Of a DNA stretch of 47,634 nucleotides, positions 35,992-45,220 are shown piece after piece; position 1 is the stretch's first letter; every line of letters begins with the position of its first letter. A model generated the notes under the pieces. That model was not told the DNA's origin, did no database searches, and saw nothing but the letters and a program-made list of their open reading frames with translations. The stretch spans positions 1 to 47,634 of the forward strand of contig CAKQBG010000008.1 of NCBI GenBank assembly GCA_934216145.1, in the 5' to 3' direction. The stretch comes from an uncultured Anaeroplasma sp. GTDB lineage: Bacteria > Bacillota_I > Bacilli_A > Acholeplasmatales > Anaeroplasmataceae. Position numbers and translations under genes: made by a program.

Positions 35992-36879
35992 ATGGATGGA
36001 TTCTTACTAGTTGATAAGCCAAAGGGAATAACAAGCTTTAGTCTATGTAATAAAATTAAATATAGTCTTAATCTAGATAAAATAGGTCATTCTGGTACTC
36101 TTGATCCAAACGCAAGTGGTTTAATGCTAGTAGCTGTAAATAGAGCTACAAAGCTTTTAAAACTTTTTAATTATGATGAAAAGGCTTATTTAGCAACTAT
36201 CGCAATAGGCTTGGATTCAGACACCTTAGATATGGATAGTAAAAATATAACTAAGGTAAAAATGAATGTTACATTAGATTCAATAAAAGAAGCCTTAATT
36301 ACATTAAAAAATAAAAAAACACAAATACCTCCAATGACAAGTGCGATAAAGGTTAATGGAAAAAAACTATATGAATATCAAAGAAATAATATTGAAGTAG
36401 AACTTAAGGAAAGAGAAGTTCAATTATTAGATTATGAAATTAAATCCGATTTAATTCTAAAAGATGATATTTATTTTATTGATATTTATTTACATGTATC
36501 AAAGGGCTATTATATAAGAAGTCTAGCTAGAGATTTAGGTGAGCTTTTAAATGGTAAAGCTATACTCAAGGATTTAAGAAGAATTTTGATTGGAAATTTT
36601 AATGTTAATAACGCGGTTAAATTAGATGATGTTAATGAAACAAATATAATACCTATTTCATCAATATTTAAATTTGATAGACTAGAGGTAAATGATTATA
36701 TTGCTCATTTAGTTTCTAATGGAATTACATTAGATGAAAGACAAATAAAAACTGATAAAGCCTTTTATGTCACTCATGATAATGTTATAATAGCAATATA
36801 TGAGCCAGTTGATAAATATAAATATAAACCGATTTTAATATTAGAAAAGAGTGATAAACTTGAAAACAATATTTATTAA
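35992..36879 (+). CDS. truB: tRNA pseudouridine(55) synthase
   Basis: TruB modifies U55 in the T loop of tRNAs. The N terminus GFLLVDKPKGITSFSL and the catalytic motif GHSGTLDPNASG (catalytic Asp about residue 38) are diagnostic, with KVNGKKLYEYQR and GYYIRSLARDLG downstream. RBS AAGGAG (35980-35985) sits in the end of thiN. The final 20 bases overlap the start of ribF. The truB-ribF order is widely conserved, normally followed by rpsO. Confidence 0.96.
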   Translation: MDGFLLVDKPKGITSFSLCNKIKYSLNLDKIGHSGTLDPNASGLMLVAVNRATKLLKLFNYDEKAYLATIAIGLDSDTLDMDSKNITKVKMNVTLDSIKEALITLKNKKTQIPPMTSAIKVNGKKLYEYQRNNIEVELKEREVQLLDYEIKSDLILKDDIYFIDIYLHVSKGYYIRSLARDLGELLNGKAILKDLRRILIGNFNVNNAVKLDDVNETNIIPISSIFKFDRLEVNDYIAHLVSNGITLDERQIKTDKAFYVTHDNVIIAIYEPVDKYKYKPILILEKSDKLENNIY

Positions 36880-37771
36880 AGATAAGAAATTTGAAGCATT
36901 GACAGAACCTGTTTGTGCAGCAATAGGTAACTTTGATGGAGTACATTTAGGACATCAAAAGTTAATAGAGGAATGTAAACGCCATGGTTATAAATCAGCT
37001 GTACTAACATTCTATCCTCATCCATCTGTTTTCTTAAAGAAAATAGTTAATTATCCATTAGTTACTCCTCTTGAGCATAAGCAAGATATATTAGCTAGAA
37101 TGGGAATTAATTATTTAATAGTAGTAGAATTTGATGATGAATTAGCTAATATGCCAAAGGATGAATTTATTAGACAAATGAAATTTATGAATATAAAGGC
37201 CTGTGTATGTGGATATGATTTTACATTCGCAAGACGTGCTGAGGGTGATATTAGAGATCTAGCTAAGGAATTTGAATTCTATGAAGTAAAAAAATATATC
37301 TTTGATGGCGTTAGAGTATCATCTACCTATATTAGAGAATTAATTACTTGTGGTAATATAAAGGAAGCTAATCGTTTATTAGGTAGAACCTTCTCAATTA
37401 GAGGCTTAGTTAAATATGGAAGTCAAAAGGGAAGATTAATCGGATTTCCGACAGCTAATGTAGATTATAGAAATTATTTATTACCTGAAAATGGAGTGTA
37501 TTTTGTTAATGTAAAGCTTAATGGAATAATCTATTTAGGTATGTGCAATATTGGACATAATCCTACCTATAATTTCTCAGAGGGAAGAAGAATGGAGGTA
37601 AATATTTTTAATCTCGATGAAGATATATATGGAGAGGAAATAGAAGTATTCTTTGTTGAAAGAATTAGATCTGAGCATAAATTTAATAATGTTGATGAGC
37701 TTAGACTTCAGTTAATTCATGATAAAGAAGAATGCTTAAAACTTGCGAGTAGTGTAAATTATACAAAATAA
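36860..37771 (+). CDS. ribF: Bifunctional riboflavin kinase / FAD synthetase
   Basis: RibF makes FMN and FAD from riboflavin. The N-terminal adenylyltransferase motif GNFDGVHLGHQKL and YDFTFARRAEGD are present, and the kinase half (from about residue 180) starts with KGRLIGFPTANVDY. Length (303 residues) is usual. A GTG at 36851 lies within the purine-rich AGAGTG stretch; TTG 36860 (reading MKTIFIKDKK) leaves room for that stretch as RBS and is preferred, but either could be used. It overlaps the end of truB by 20 bases. A terminator follows, facing a reverse-strand pair of genes. Confidence 0.95.
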   Translation: MKTIFIKDKKFEALTEPVCAAIGNFDGVHLGHQKLIEECKRHGYKSAVLTFYPHPSVFLKKIVNYPLVTPLEHKQDILARMGINYLIVVEFDDELANMPKDEFIRQMKFMNIKACVCGYDFTFARRAEGDIRDLAKEFEFYEVKKYIFDGVRVSSTYIRELITCGNIKEANRLLGRTFSIRGLVKYGSQKGRLIGFPTANVDYRNYLLPENGVYFVNVKLNGIIYLGMCNIGHNPTYNFSEGRRMEVNIFNLDEDIYGEEIEVFFVERIRSEHKFNNVDELRLQLIHDKEECLKLASSVNYTK

Positions 37772-37772
37772 T

Positions 37773-37800
37773 AATAGTTCTAAAAAGGACTATTTTTTTT
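37773..37800 (+). terminator. Terminator of the mutS2-ribF operon
   Basis: An 8-bp stem AATAGTTC/GGACTATT (one G-U pair) with loop TAAAAA and a T tract. Confidence 0.85.
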
Positions 37801-37803
37801 CGT

Positions 37804-37837
37804 AAAAAAAGGCATGCAATATAAAATTACATACCTT
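37804..37837 (-). terminator. Terminator of the mscS operon (reverse strand)
   Basis: Read on the reverse strand, AAGGTATG (37830-37837) pairs with CATGCCTT (37809-37816), followed by a T run at 37804-37810. It lies just after the stop codon of the MscS gene. Confidence 0.82.
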
Positions 37838-37842
37838 AATTA

Positions 37843-38886
37843 TTAATCTTTTTGTTGTTCTTCTAATCCATTTGAAAGATTTTTTTGTTCTTCAACAAAT
37901 TGCTGAGCTTCAACCTTTGTTTTTTTAGTAACTTTTATGTCATGCGGAATTGCATCTCTAATAACAACTTGATCATAACTAACATCAATACCTTTAGAAA
38001 GAAATAATTGTCTATATTCTCTTAATAAATCTCTTTGAACTTGATATCTATCAGACTCTTGACATTTCGCAACAAGTTTGATAGCTATATTACTAGCCCC
38101 ATAATAAGAAATACCTTTATAAAATGGACCTTCAATGATAGTAGGAATCTTTTCCTTGAATGAATCTAAATTATCTTTTAATATCTTCTCAATAACTTCA
38201 ATTGGAGCATCATATGTAAATTCGCAATCTACAACTGCTAAAGATAATTCTCTTGAAAGGTTAACAACATTTTTAATATCTGAATTATTGATAATTTTAA
38301 TATTTCCAGCAGCATCTAATATTTTAGTAGCTCTAATACCAATCTCACTAACAGTACCTCTAAAGTCATCAATTGAGACAATCTCACCGACCTCATATTC
38401 ATTTTCAAATATAATAAATACTCCAGCAATTATATCAGCAATTAATGATTGAGCTCCAAGACCTATAATAAGAGTAATAACACCAACTGATTCCCAAATA
38501 GCTTTAGTGTTAACACCAAAAGCATTTAAAACAATAAATATTAACGCGATAGCACTACCATATTTAATTAATCCATCTAATAATGTAATAACTGTTTTAG
38601 CTCTATTAGATTTAGTCATTATTTTTCTAAATATTAATCTGATAAGCTTTGATATAGATAAAACTAGAACAAATAAAATTAAGCAATGAATTATAACTTT
38701 ATAATGTTCACTAAAACCTGAAGGTATCAAATTAATATCAAATACATTTTCCTTAGCCCATATAACAAAACTATTATTAGAAGGAAGGATTAATTCTAGT
38801 ATCATAATAATTACAAATGTTAAAATAATTAATCCCCCTAGAATTGCACTAATAATTTTTGAAACTTTTTTCTTTTTCTTTTCCAT
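37843..38886 (-). CDS. MscS-family mechanosensitive channel
   Basis: The 347-residue protein has membrane helices at about 13-33, 62-82 and 107-155, the last with the Gly/Ala-rich pore pattern GLGAQSLIADIIAGVFI. It is followed by the MscS beta domain (VGEIVSIDDFRGTVSEIGIRAT) and the alpha/beta vestibule. It should open on membrane tension and release solutes on osmotic downshock. RBS AAGGAG lies in the end of the upstream 936-residue protein gene, which ends two bases before the ATG, so the pair is an operon. It sits on the opposite strand to its neighbours, between ribF and rpsO. Confidence 0.95.
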   Translation of the reverse strand: MEKKKKKVSKIISAILGGLIILTFVIIMILELILPSNNSFVIWAKENVFDINLIPSGFSEHYKVIIHCLILFVLVLSISKLIRLIFRKIMTKSNRAKTVITLLDGLIKYGSAIALIFIVLNAFGVNTKAIWESVGVITLIIGLGAQSLIADIIAGVFIIFENEYEVGEIVSIDDFRGTVSEIGIRATKILDAAGNIKIINNSDIKNVVNLSRELSLAVVDCEFTYDAPIEVIEKILKDNLDSFKEKIPTIIEGPFYKGISYYGASNIAIKLVAKCQESDRYQVQRDLLREYRQLFLSKGIDVSYDQVVIRDAIPHDIKVTKKTKVEAQQFVEEQKNLSNGLEEQQKD

Positions 38887-38888
38887 AT

Positions 38889-41699
38889 TTATTCTCCTTG
38901 ATTAATTGTAATTTTATACTCCTTATATAAATTTCCCTTTATTGAAATACTACTATCATATTGTAAAAAACTTTGATAATTGTCATTTAAATTGTTTCCA
39001 TTTGCTCCATTATAATAGCTACCATATAAAGTTATATCTCCACTAATATTACCATCTATTGTTATTATACTATTAATATCATTTTCAGACATTTCCATTT
39101 CATATTCAATTGAATTAATTAAAACCTTATTCAAAAGAGTAGTATAGCTTTTATTAACTATTGTAATAGTAGTTTTATTAGTACTAGAATCATAGACTGA
39201 TGTAGCAGAAAATTCCTGATTAAAATCAATTGAACCAGATGGATAGTTTTCGGAAATATAATAGATAACATTATCATATTTTACAACTAAATAATATTTA
39301 AATATATAACTTGTTAAAGGAATATTCTCTATAATAGAATATTTACCTTGTCTTAAATCATGATATGGTGTATCAAAATTATTACCACCATATATACATG
39401 AATCATAATATACATTAGAATCGCTACAAGTGAAATTAATATATCGGTATAAATTAATAGTACCATCATCGTTATATGTTATGACTGAATCTGCTGGATT
39501 AGGGGAATTAGTAGATGTAGGGGCAGTATATTTACCCTTAATATCATCATTACTTAAAATTGTATATTTTTTCTCAATACCATAAGATTTGTCATTCTGA
39601 TCTAATATTTGAATAGTTATTACACCTGCATTAGAAGAAATAGTATTCTCATATTTTTCACTTAAATTAATTGTATCATTAATTTGATTATCACTAGATG
39701 TTATCTTTAATTTATAACTATTTGGTAATATATAGCTCATATCTAAAGAAATATTAATATTTTTATTATCTAATGGAATATAAGAATTAAGTAAAGTTAA
39801 ATCAGCAATTACACTTACATCAAGATTATAATTCATTACATAATTAATCTCTTGATATTGTATAGTATGACTATTATTATCTAATATTTCATCTTTAAAT
39901 GTTAATACTGGAACAATACTTATATCCTTAGGCTCACCTTTAAAATCATCTAATATGATTGTACCTTCCTTATTAATATTATTAATTTCTTTAACAAATG
40001 GACTTCCCTCTATAGAAGATATTTGTAATTCAAGACTCATATTATTAATATTATATATACTTTCTATTTTGTAATTAATACTAAAATATTCACCATTAAA
40101 GTTATATTTCTCCCCTAAAGTAACATTAGGTGCTTCAATAGTTGTATAACTATCTAAAATAGTACTTTCATACACATGCTCTTGGGAATTAAATATACCT
40201 ATTTTAGAATATCTAAAATATATTTTACCAGTGCTACTAATATTTAAACTAACTAACTTATCATTTCCTATATACGTATCTAGTATCTCTAGATTCGTAT
40301 CTAATACCTCTATCTTATATTTAAATATATCATTATCTCCTTCAAAGCCTGTATCGATATCAATTGTATAAGTACCATCTTCATTAAAACTGATTGATGA
40401 GTCGGTAGGAGATACATAATTTAAACTAGCTTTATATTCTTGATTTTCATTATATTCAATCTTATCTGACTTATAAAGTACAACTTCATTATTATTATCA
40501 TCCGTAAAATAAATTTTATATTGATAACTATTTATTCCATAGGAAGCAAGCGTGCTAATTGAAAATTCATTTGGATTAACTATGTTTAACTCTAATGAAG
40601 AAATATCAATAATTTCATTATCTTTAAATTGAAAAATATCAATACTATATACCTTATTTAAATTCATATTTAAAATTAAACCACTAATATTAATACTGTC
40701 AATGTCATTATTAGCCTTTAAAGATGATTTAACAATTGCTTCAGAAGAAGTTATTACTTCTTCATTATAAATATGTTCCTCTAAATTAAAAATACCAATA
40801 GTATAATATCTAAATGAAATACTAGTTATAGTATATATTTTAAATGTAATATTGCTTTCATTACCTGTATAGCTATCTATTACCTCATTATCCATATTTA
40901 ATATTTCTAATCTATATTTAAATATTTCAGGATATTGTGTTTCAAAGCCTGTGTCAATATCTAAACTATAGGTGTTATCATCATTTAGAGTGATTTTTGT
41001 ATCACTAGGAGATATATAATTTAATTTGGCATTATAATCATTTTCAAATTTAAAATCAATTATTTCTGACTCATAGATTATATACTCATTATCATCATTT
41101 AAATAAAAAATATCATATTGGAATTTATTTGTATCAAATAATCTATTAGCCGTAAATGAAAAACTAGATGAGTCATCAACAACTATATTCACTTTATTAT
41201 TGTTTATTATTTCATCATTGTTGTATTGATTTAAATATACAAAAAACTCATAATCACTAGTATAATTATTAAATATACCTGAAATTGAAATAGTATTTAT
41301 AGTTGAATTGTCCTCAATTGATTCTGTTACAAGATTAATTTTATTATTGTCATCAACAATTATATTAGGTATGATTCCTAATGTCGCAGCTGATACAACC
41401 GCAACTGTAGTACCTAAAATAGCAGTAGATGCATGAGATACAATTGCCTGCGAAGATGTCATATCCATAGTTTTAGTAGCATTAGAAATATTATTTATTT
41501 TATTTAATCTATCTAATAAATTTTCATTATTTTCGTTATTATTTTTTGCTTCGCTTTTAAATATTTCATTAATATCTAATACTTCAACTGGAGGCTTTTC
41601 TATTTCACTTACAAAATAGCGTTCAGCCTTGAAATGTTGAAATTCTTCAAAAGTATTATCCTCATTGCAATTAAAAATTTCATCATCACTATGCTTCAT
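38889..41699 (-). CDS. Large repeat-containing type II membrane protein, unknown function
   Basis: This 936-residue protein has no N-terminal signal. It starts with about 84 acidic, Asn-rich residues, then one helix (about 85-112, AILGTTVAVVSAATLGIIP), then an extracytoplasmic region of about 820 residues. Two tandem modules of about 198 residues are clear (about 137-328 and 334-520), each with Y(I/V)SP(S/T)D, a DG/DNTY strand and DIDTGFE, and a third degenerate copy lies after about residue 730 (NPADSVITYNDDGT). The modules look like paired immunoglobulin or fibronectin-like beta domains. I do not recognise the family. It has a consensus promoter and RBS AAGGAG, and is translationally close to mscS downstream. 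A surface role is inference. Confidence 0.8.
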   Translation of the reverse strand: MKHSDDEIFNCNEDNTFEEFQHFKAERYFVSEIEKPPVEVLDINEIFKSEAKNNNENNENLLDRLNKINNISNATKTMDMTSSQAIVSHASTAILGTTVAVVSAATLGIIPNIIVDDNNKINLVTESIEDNSTINTISISGIFNNYTSDYEFFVYLNQYNNDEIINNNKVNIVVDDSSSFSFTANRLFDTNKFQYDIFYLNDDNEYIIYESEIIDFKFENDYNAKLNYISPSDTKITLNDDNTYSLDIDTGFETQYPEIFKYRLEILNMDNEVIDSYTGNESNITFKIYTITSISFRYYTIGIFNLEEHIYNEEVITSSEAIVKSSLKANNDIDSINISGLILNMNLNKVYSIDIFQFKDNEIIDISSLELNIVNPNEFSISTLASYGINSYQYKIYFTDDNNNEVVLYKSDKIEYNENQEYKASLNYVSPTDSSISFNEDGTYTIDIDTGFEGDNDIFKYKIEVLDTNLEILDTYIGNDKLVSLNISSTGKIYFRYSKIGIFNSQEHVYESTILDSYTTIEAPNVTLGEKYNFNGEYFSINYKIESIYNINNMSLELQISSIEGSPFVKEINNINKEGTIILDDFKGEPKDISIVPVLTFKDEILDNNSHTIQYQEINYVMNYNLDVSVIADLTLLNSYIPLDNKNINISLDMSYILPNSYKLKITSSDNQINDTINLSEKYENTISSNAGVITIQILDQNDKSYGIEKKYTILSNDDIKGKYTAPTSTNSPNPADSVITYNDDGTINLYRYINFTCSDSNVYYDSCIYGGNNFDTPYHDLRQGKYSIIENIPLTSYIFKYYLVVKYDNVIYYISENYPSGSIDFNQEFSATSVYDSSTNKTTITIVNKSYTTLLNKVLINSIEYEMEMSENDINSIITIDGNISGDITLYGSYYNGANGNNLNDNYQSFLQYDSSISIKGNLYKEYKITINQGE
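40140..41291 (-). repeat. Two tandem protein-level repeats in the 936-residue membrane protein
   Basis: Module 1 is encoded at about 40716-41291 and module 2 at about 40140-40700. Shared signatures are the opening SISG or NISG, NYxSPxD, the DIDTGFE motif, a YxGN turn and a closing FRYxxIGIFNxxEHxY. The DNA has diverged, so the duplication is old. Confidence 0.8.
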
Positions 41700-41746
41700 C
41701 TCGTCATCTCCTTATAATAATATAAAATTGTATTAAGATTCGATTA

Positions 41747-41775
41747 ATTATACATTATAGCTTATTTTATGTCAA
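41747..41775 (-). promoter_or_regulatory. Promoter of the 936-residue protein/mscS pair
   Basis: On the reverse strand, TTGACA (41770-41775) and TATAAT (41747-41752) are 17 bases apart. It is divergent from the rpsO promoter, about 100 bases away. Confidence 0.85.
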
Positions 41776-41877
41776 ATGTCTTTTAAATACATATAATATT
41801 TGTCATTTTTAGTTAAAATAGAACAAAGTTTTATAAGATTTGTTTTTAAATTAGTTGGATTTTTTTTGTGATTTTAT

Positions 41878-41906
41878 TTGCAATTTCTTAAATCATAGTG
41901 TATAAT
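41878..41906 (+). promoter_or_regulatory. Promoter of rpsO
   Basis: TTGCAA (41878-41883) and TATAAT (41901-41906) with exact 17-base spacing, about 88 bases before the rpsO start. Confidence 0.8.
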
Positions 41907-41920
41907 TACTATGTCTTTTA

Positions 41921-41950
41921 CCTGGAGGCACGATATCCTCTATCGACTTC
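41921..41950 (+). promoter_or_regulatory. Structured rpsO leader, possible S15 autoregulatory site
   Basis: GAGG (41925-41928) can pair with CCTC (41937-41940), or CGATA (41931-41935) can pair with TATCG (41941-41945). The two pairings compete for the same segment. S15 represses its own messenger in several bacteria through leader folds, so this may be such a switch; the role is inference. Confidence 0.45.
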
Positions 41951-41993
41951 TACGTAAATAGATAATAATTATTATTTTATGGAGGAAAGAAAA

Positions 41994-42263
41994 ATGGCTT
42001 TAACTAGAGAAGCAAAGCAAGAAATTATTGCAAAGTATGGAAAGGATGCTAAGGATACTGGTTCTGTTCAAGTTCAAATTGCTATCTTAACTGCAGAAAT
42101 CAATCAATTAAATGAGCATTTCTCAACTCATATCCATGACTTCCACTCTAAGCGTGGACTTATGATTAAGATTGGTCATAGAAAGAGTTTATTAGCTTAT
42201 TTAAAGAAGAATGATTTACATGCTTATGAAGCATTAATTGAAAGCTTAGGATTACGTCGATAA
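41994..42263 (+). CDS. rpsO: Ribosomal protein S15
   Basis: S15 binds 16S rRNA and helps assemble the small subunit platform. The 89 residues have the standard length and the marks AKYGKDAKDTGSVQVQIAIL, HFSTHIHDFHSKRGL and KIGHRKSLLAYL. An ATG at 41979 lies upstream and in frame, but it forms part of the ribosome-binding stretch ATGGAGGAAAG; the start ATG 41994 gives the normal length. The gene has its own promoter, leader and terminator. pnp follows, as usual. Confidence 0.97.
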   Translation: MALTREAKQEIIAKYGKDAKDTGSVQVQIAILTAEINQLNEHFSTHIHDFHSKRGLMIKIGHRKSLLAYLKKNDLHAYEALIESLGLRR

Positions 42264-42273
42264 TCAAATTTTT

Positions 42274-42299
42274 AAGAAGGAGAAATCCTTCTTTTTTTT
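42274..42299 (+). terminator. Terminator of rpsO
   Basis: A perfect 8-bp stem AAGAAGGA/TCCTTCTT with loop GAAA and a long T tract. Confidence 0.93.
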
Positions 42300-42484
42300 A
42301 TCAAAATATCATATTAATTTAACATATTATGTATTATTTTGTCGAAAATTTATATATTTAGTAAATTTATAAGAAAAACATTCTAAAATCTATTTAGATT
42401 TTCAATAAAGCTTTAATGATAAAAAATATTATTAATGTTTAATTTTCAAAAAATTTGTATTTTTGTAGCATTTTGATATGTTTG

Positions 42485-42493
42485 TGGTATAAT
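42485..42493 (+). promoter_or_regulatory. Extended -10 promoter of pnp
   Basis: TGGTATAAT is an extended -10 element (TGn plus TATAAT). No good -35 box sits at 17 bases (TTGTAG at 42463 gives 19), as expected for extended -10 promoters. Confidence 0.6.
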
Positions 42494-42540
42494 ATTTATG
42501 TTTAAGATTAAAAGAAGAAAGAAATTTAAGGAGAATTAAA

Positions 42541-44706
42541 ATGAGTGAAGTAAAACGCTTCGAGTACAATTGGGCGGGACGTCCTCTTGTCATTGAAATA
42601 GGAGAAGTTGCTAAGCAAGCTTCAGGTGCATGCTTAGTTAAATATGGAGATTCTACGGTTTTATCAGCAGCTGTTTCTAATAATGTCGCATCAACCGCAG
42701 ATTTCTTCCCATTAATGGTTTTATACCAAGAAAAGTTATATGCTGCAGGAAAGATTCCTGGAGGATTCTTAAGACGTGAGGGAAGAGCTTCAGAGCATGA
42801 AACTTTAGTTTCACGTTTAATAGATAGACCTATTCGTCCATTATTTGCTGATGGATTTAGAAATGAGGTTCAAGTAATTAATACTGTTTTATCTAGTGAT
42901 CCTGATTGTTCAACTGCAATGGCAGCAATGATCGGTTCATCTATTGCATTAATGATTTCTGATATTCCATTTGAAGGACCTATTGCTGGTGTAGTTGTTG
43001 GTAAGGTCAACGGTGAATTAATTATTAATCCAACTCCTGAGCAATTAGAGGTATCAGATATTAACTTAACTGTAGCAGGTACTCATAAGGCAATCAATAT
43101 GGTTGAAGCTGGTGCTAGATTTGTATCAGAGGATGATATGTGGGAAGCATTAAAGTTTGGTCATGCTGAAATTCAAAAACTTTGTGAATTCCAAGAGGAA
43201 ATTGTTAAGGAATGTGGTAAAGAAAAGTACCAAGTTCAATTATTTCATGTAGATCCTGAAATTGAAGCAGCAGTTAAGGCATATGCTGAAGAGAAACTAA
43301 TTAAGGCTATTCGTATTGAGGATAAACTTGAGCGTTATCAAGCAATTGATGAGGTTAATGCTGAAACATTAGCACATTTCGATGAAAAGAATTTTATAAA
43401 GGAAGTAGAGGGAATCAAGGTTTTAGATACAGAAGCTAAAGCTGAATATTTAAAGCATGTTCAATATACTTTAGATGAAATACTTCATGGTGAAGTAAGA
43501 AGAATGATTGCCGTTGATAAGATTAGACCGGATGGAAGAAAGGTTGATGAAATTCGTCCTCTATCTTCTAGAGTTGATGTGTTACCAAGAGTTCATGGCT
43601 CTGCATTATTTACACGTGGTCAAACTCAATCATTAGGTACTGTTACATTAGGTTCATTGAATGATAATCAAATTATTGATGGTTTAGGAAATGAAGAAAA
43701 TAAGAGATTTATGCTTCATTATAATTTCCCTCAATTCTCAGTTGGTGAGACTGGTCGTTATGGAGCTCCTGGTCGTCGTGAGATTGGTCATGGTGCTTTA
43801 GGTGAAAGAGCTTTATCTTATGTTATTCCATCTGAGGAGGAATTCCCATATACAATCCGTGTTGTTTCTGAAATTTTAGAGTCAAATGGTTCATCTTCTC
43901 AAGCTACAATTTGTTCTGGTACATTGGCTTTAATGGCTGCAGGTGTTCCTATTAAAGCTCCAGTTGCTGGTATAGCAATGGGTTTAATTATGACTGATGA
44001 TGATCATTATACAGTATTAACTGATATTCAAGGTATGGAGGATCATTTAGGTGATATGGACTTCAAAGTAGCTGGTACTCGTGAGGGTATTACTGCTTTA
44101 CAAATGGATATCAAGGTAAGAGGTATTACATATCAAATTCTAAAAGAAGCACTAGAACAAGCAAAGCGTGGTCGTATGCAAATTCTTGATCATATGGCTA
44201 CAACTATTAGTGAGGTTAGACCAGAATTATCTAAATATGCTCCAAAAGTTGTTACGGCTAGAATCAACCCTGATAAGATTAAAGATATTATTGGTGCTGG
44301 TGGAAAGACAATTAATGCTACCATCGAAAAGTTTGATAATGTTAAGATTGATTTAGAACAAGATGGTAAGTTGTTTGTAATGCATTCAGATATGAATACT
44401 GCTAAGGCTTGTTTACAATATATCCTAGACTCTGTTAGAGAGGCTGAGGTTGGAGCTATCTATACTGGTACAGTTACTCGTATTGAAAAATACGGTGTAT
44501 TTGTTAAACTATGGGAAGGCTGTGAAGGTCTATGCCATATTTCTAAGCTAGCAATGGATAGAGTTGAAAAACCTGAGGATGTTGTTTCATTAAATGATGA
44601 GATAATTGTTAAATGCATCAATGTTAGTGATAAGGGCATTGACTTATCTCGTAAGGATGCTCTTAAGGATGCTCAAAAGAGATTCCAAAACAAAGAAGCT
44701 GAATAG
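42541..44706 (+). CDS. pnp: Polynucleotide phosphorylase
   Basis: PNPase is a phosphate-dependent 3'-5' exonuclease of the RNA degradation system. The 721 residues comprise two RNase PH-like domains separated by a helical linker (marks: [30 protein letters not shown]), a KH domain (about 575-625; [13 protein letters not shown]) and an S1 domain (about 638-705; [15 protein letters not shown]). Length and order are standard. RBS AAGGAG precedes the ATG. It follows rpsO but with its own promoter and terminator. Confidence 0.97.
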   Translation: MSEVKRFEYNWAGRPLVIEIGEVAKQASGACLVKYGDSTVLSAAVSNNVASTADFFPLMVLYQEKLYAAGKIPGGFLRREGRASEHETLVSRLIDRPIRPLFADGFRNEVQVINTVLSSDPDCSTAMAAMIGSSIALMISDIPFEGPIAGVVVGKVNGELIINPTPEQLEVSDINLTVAGTHKAINMVEAGARFVSEDDMWEALKFGHAEIQKLCEFQEEIVKECGKEKYQVQLFHVDPEIEAAVKAYAEEKLIKAIRIEDKLERYQAIDEVNAETLAHFDEKNFIKEVEGIKVLDTEAKAEYLKHVQYTLDEILHGEVRRMIAVDKIRPDGRKVDEIRPLSSRVDVLPRVHGSALFTRGQTQSLGTVTLGSLNDNQIIDGLGNEENKRFMLHYNFPQFSVGETGRYGAPGRREIGHGALGERALSYVIPSEEEFPYTIRVVSEILESNGSSSQATICSGTLALMAAGVPIKAPVAGIAMGLIMTDDDHYTVLTDIQGMEDHLGDMDFKVAGTREGITALQMDIKVRGITYQILKEALEQAKRGRMQILDHMATTISEVRPELSKYAPKVVTARINPDKIKDIIGAGGKTINATIEKFDNVKIDLEQDGKLFVMHSDMNTAKACLQYILDSVREAEVGAIYTGTVTRIEKYGVFVKLWEGCEGLCHISKLAMDRVEKPEDVVSLNDEIIVKCINVSDKGIDLSRKDALKDAQKRFQNKEAE

Positions 44707-44711
44707 TTATT

Positions 44712-44739
44712 AAGGTAGGGATTAAATCTCTACCTTTTT
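44712..44739 (+). terminator. Terminator of pnp
   Basis: An 11-bp stem AAGGTAGGGAT/ATCTCTACCTT (one G-U pair) with a 3-base loop and a short T run. Confidence 0.82.
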
Positions 44740-44783
44740 ACTTAAAAATAGCGAATTATATTTGTAAAAAAATTAATCTTTTC

Positions 44784-44811
44784 TTGATTTTTAAAAATAA
44801 ATCTATATAAT
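44784..44811 (+). promoter_or_regulatory. Promoter of rnpB
   Basis: TTGATT (44784-44789) and TATAAT (44806-44811) with 16-base spacing, ending directly before the start of the RNase P RNA. Confidence 0.8.
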
Positions 44812-44816
44812 ATTTA

Positions 44817-45147
44817 TGTAGCTTGGTAGTTGAGCACATCGTGTTAGGAAAGTCCATGCTAGCACAATCTGAGATGATTGTAGTGTTTGTGCTGATTTAA
44901 TAAATAAGGTCAGGAACCATTTGGTTACGGCAGAAGAAACCTAAGTCTTTGATATGGTGTATTCTTTAAAGTGCCACAGAAACGAGTTTCCTGGAAACGG
45001 GAAAATGAAACGCTGGTAAACCCCGCAAGCTAGAAACCCAAATTTTGGTAGGGGAGTCCTATTAAGCAAATTCAAGTAAAATAGGGACGAGAAATCGTAG
45101 ATAAATAGCTACCACCGCAAGGTACAGAACATGGCTTATAGGCTACA
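44817..45147 (+). ncRNA. rnpB: RNase P RNA, type B
   Basis: The catalytic RNA that matures tRNA 5' ends. The conserved 5' motif AGGAAAGTCCATGCTAGCAC and the conserved 3' motif ACAGAACATGGCTTATAGGC are both present, together with the internal CACAGAAACGAG segment. The ends pair as helix P1 (TGTAGCTT at 44817 with the region around GGCTACA at 45141-45147). Size (about 330 bases) and the overall pattern suit the Bacillus-type class. No overlapping gene is seen. Confidence 0.95.
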
Positions 45148-45172
45148 AGGAGGACATTGTCCTCCTTTCTTT
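45147..45172 (+). terminator. Terminator of rnpB
   Basis: A perfect 9-bp stem AAGGAGGAC/GTCCTCCTT (45147-45155 and 45159-45167) with loop ATT and a T-rich tail. Confidence 0.88.
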
Positions 45173-45175
45173 ATA

Positions 45176-45204
45176 TTGAAAAAATCAACTAATTTTGTTA
45201 TTAT
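45176..45204 (+). promoter_or_regulatory. Promoter of lepA
   Basis: TTGAAA (45176-45181) and TATTAT (45199-45204) with 17-base spacing, followed by RBS GAGGTG and the lepA ATG. Confidence 0.65.
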
Positions 45205-45220
45205 AGAATAGAGGTGCAAT

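Noticed and set aside
38135..38452. Plus-strand open frame opposite the MscS gene
   Set aside because: It is a reverse-complement shadow of a well-supported channel gene, with no RBS and no family resemblance.
42300..42480. A small RNA or gene between rpsO and pnp
   Set aside because: The stretch is very AT-rich with no convincing hairpin, promoter pair or coding frame apart from the pnp promoter region.
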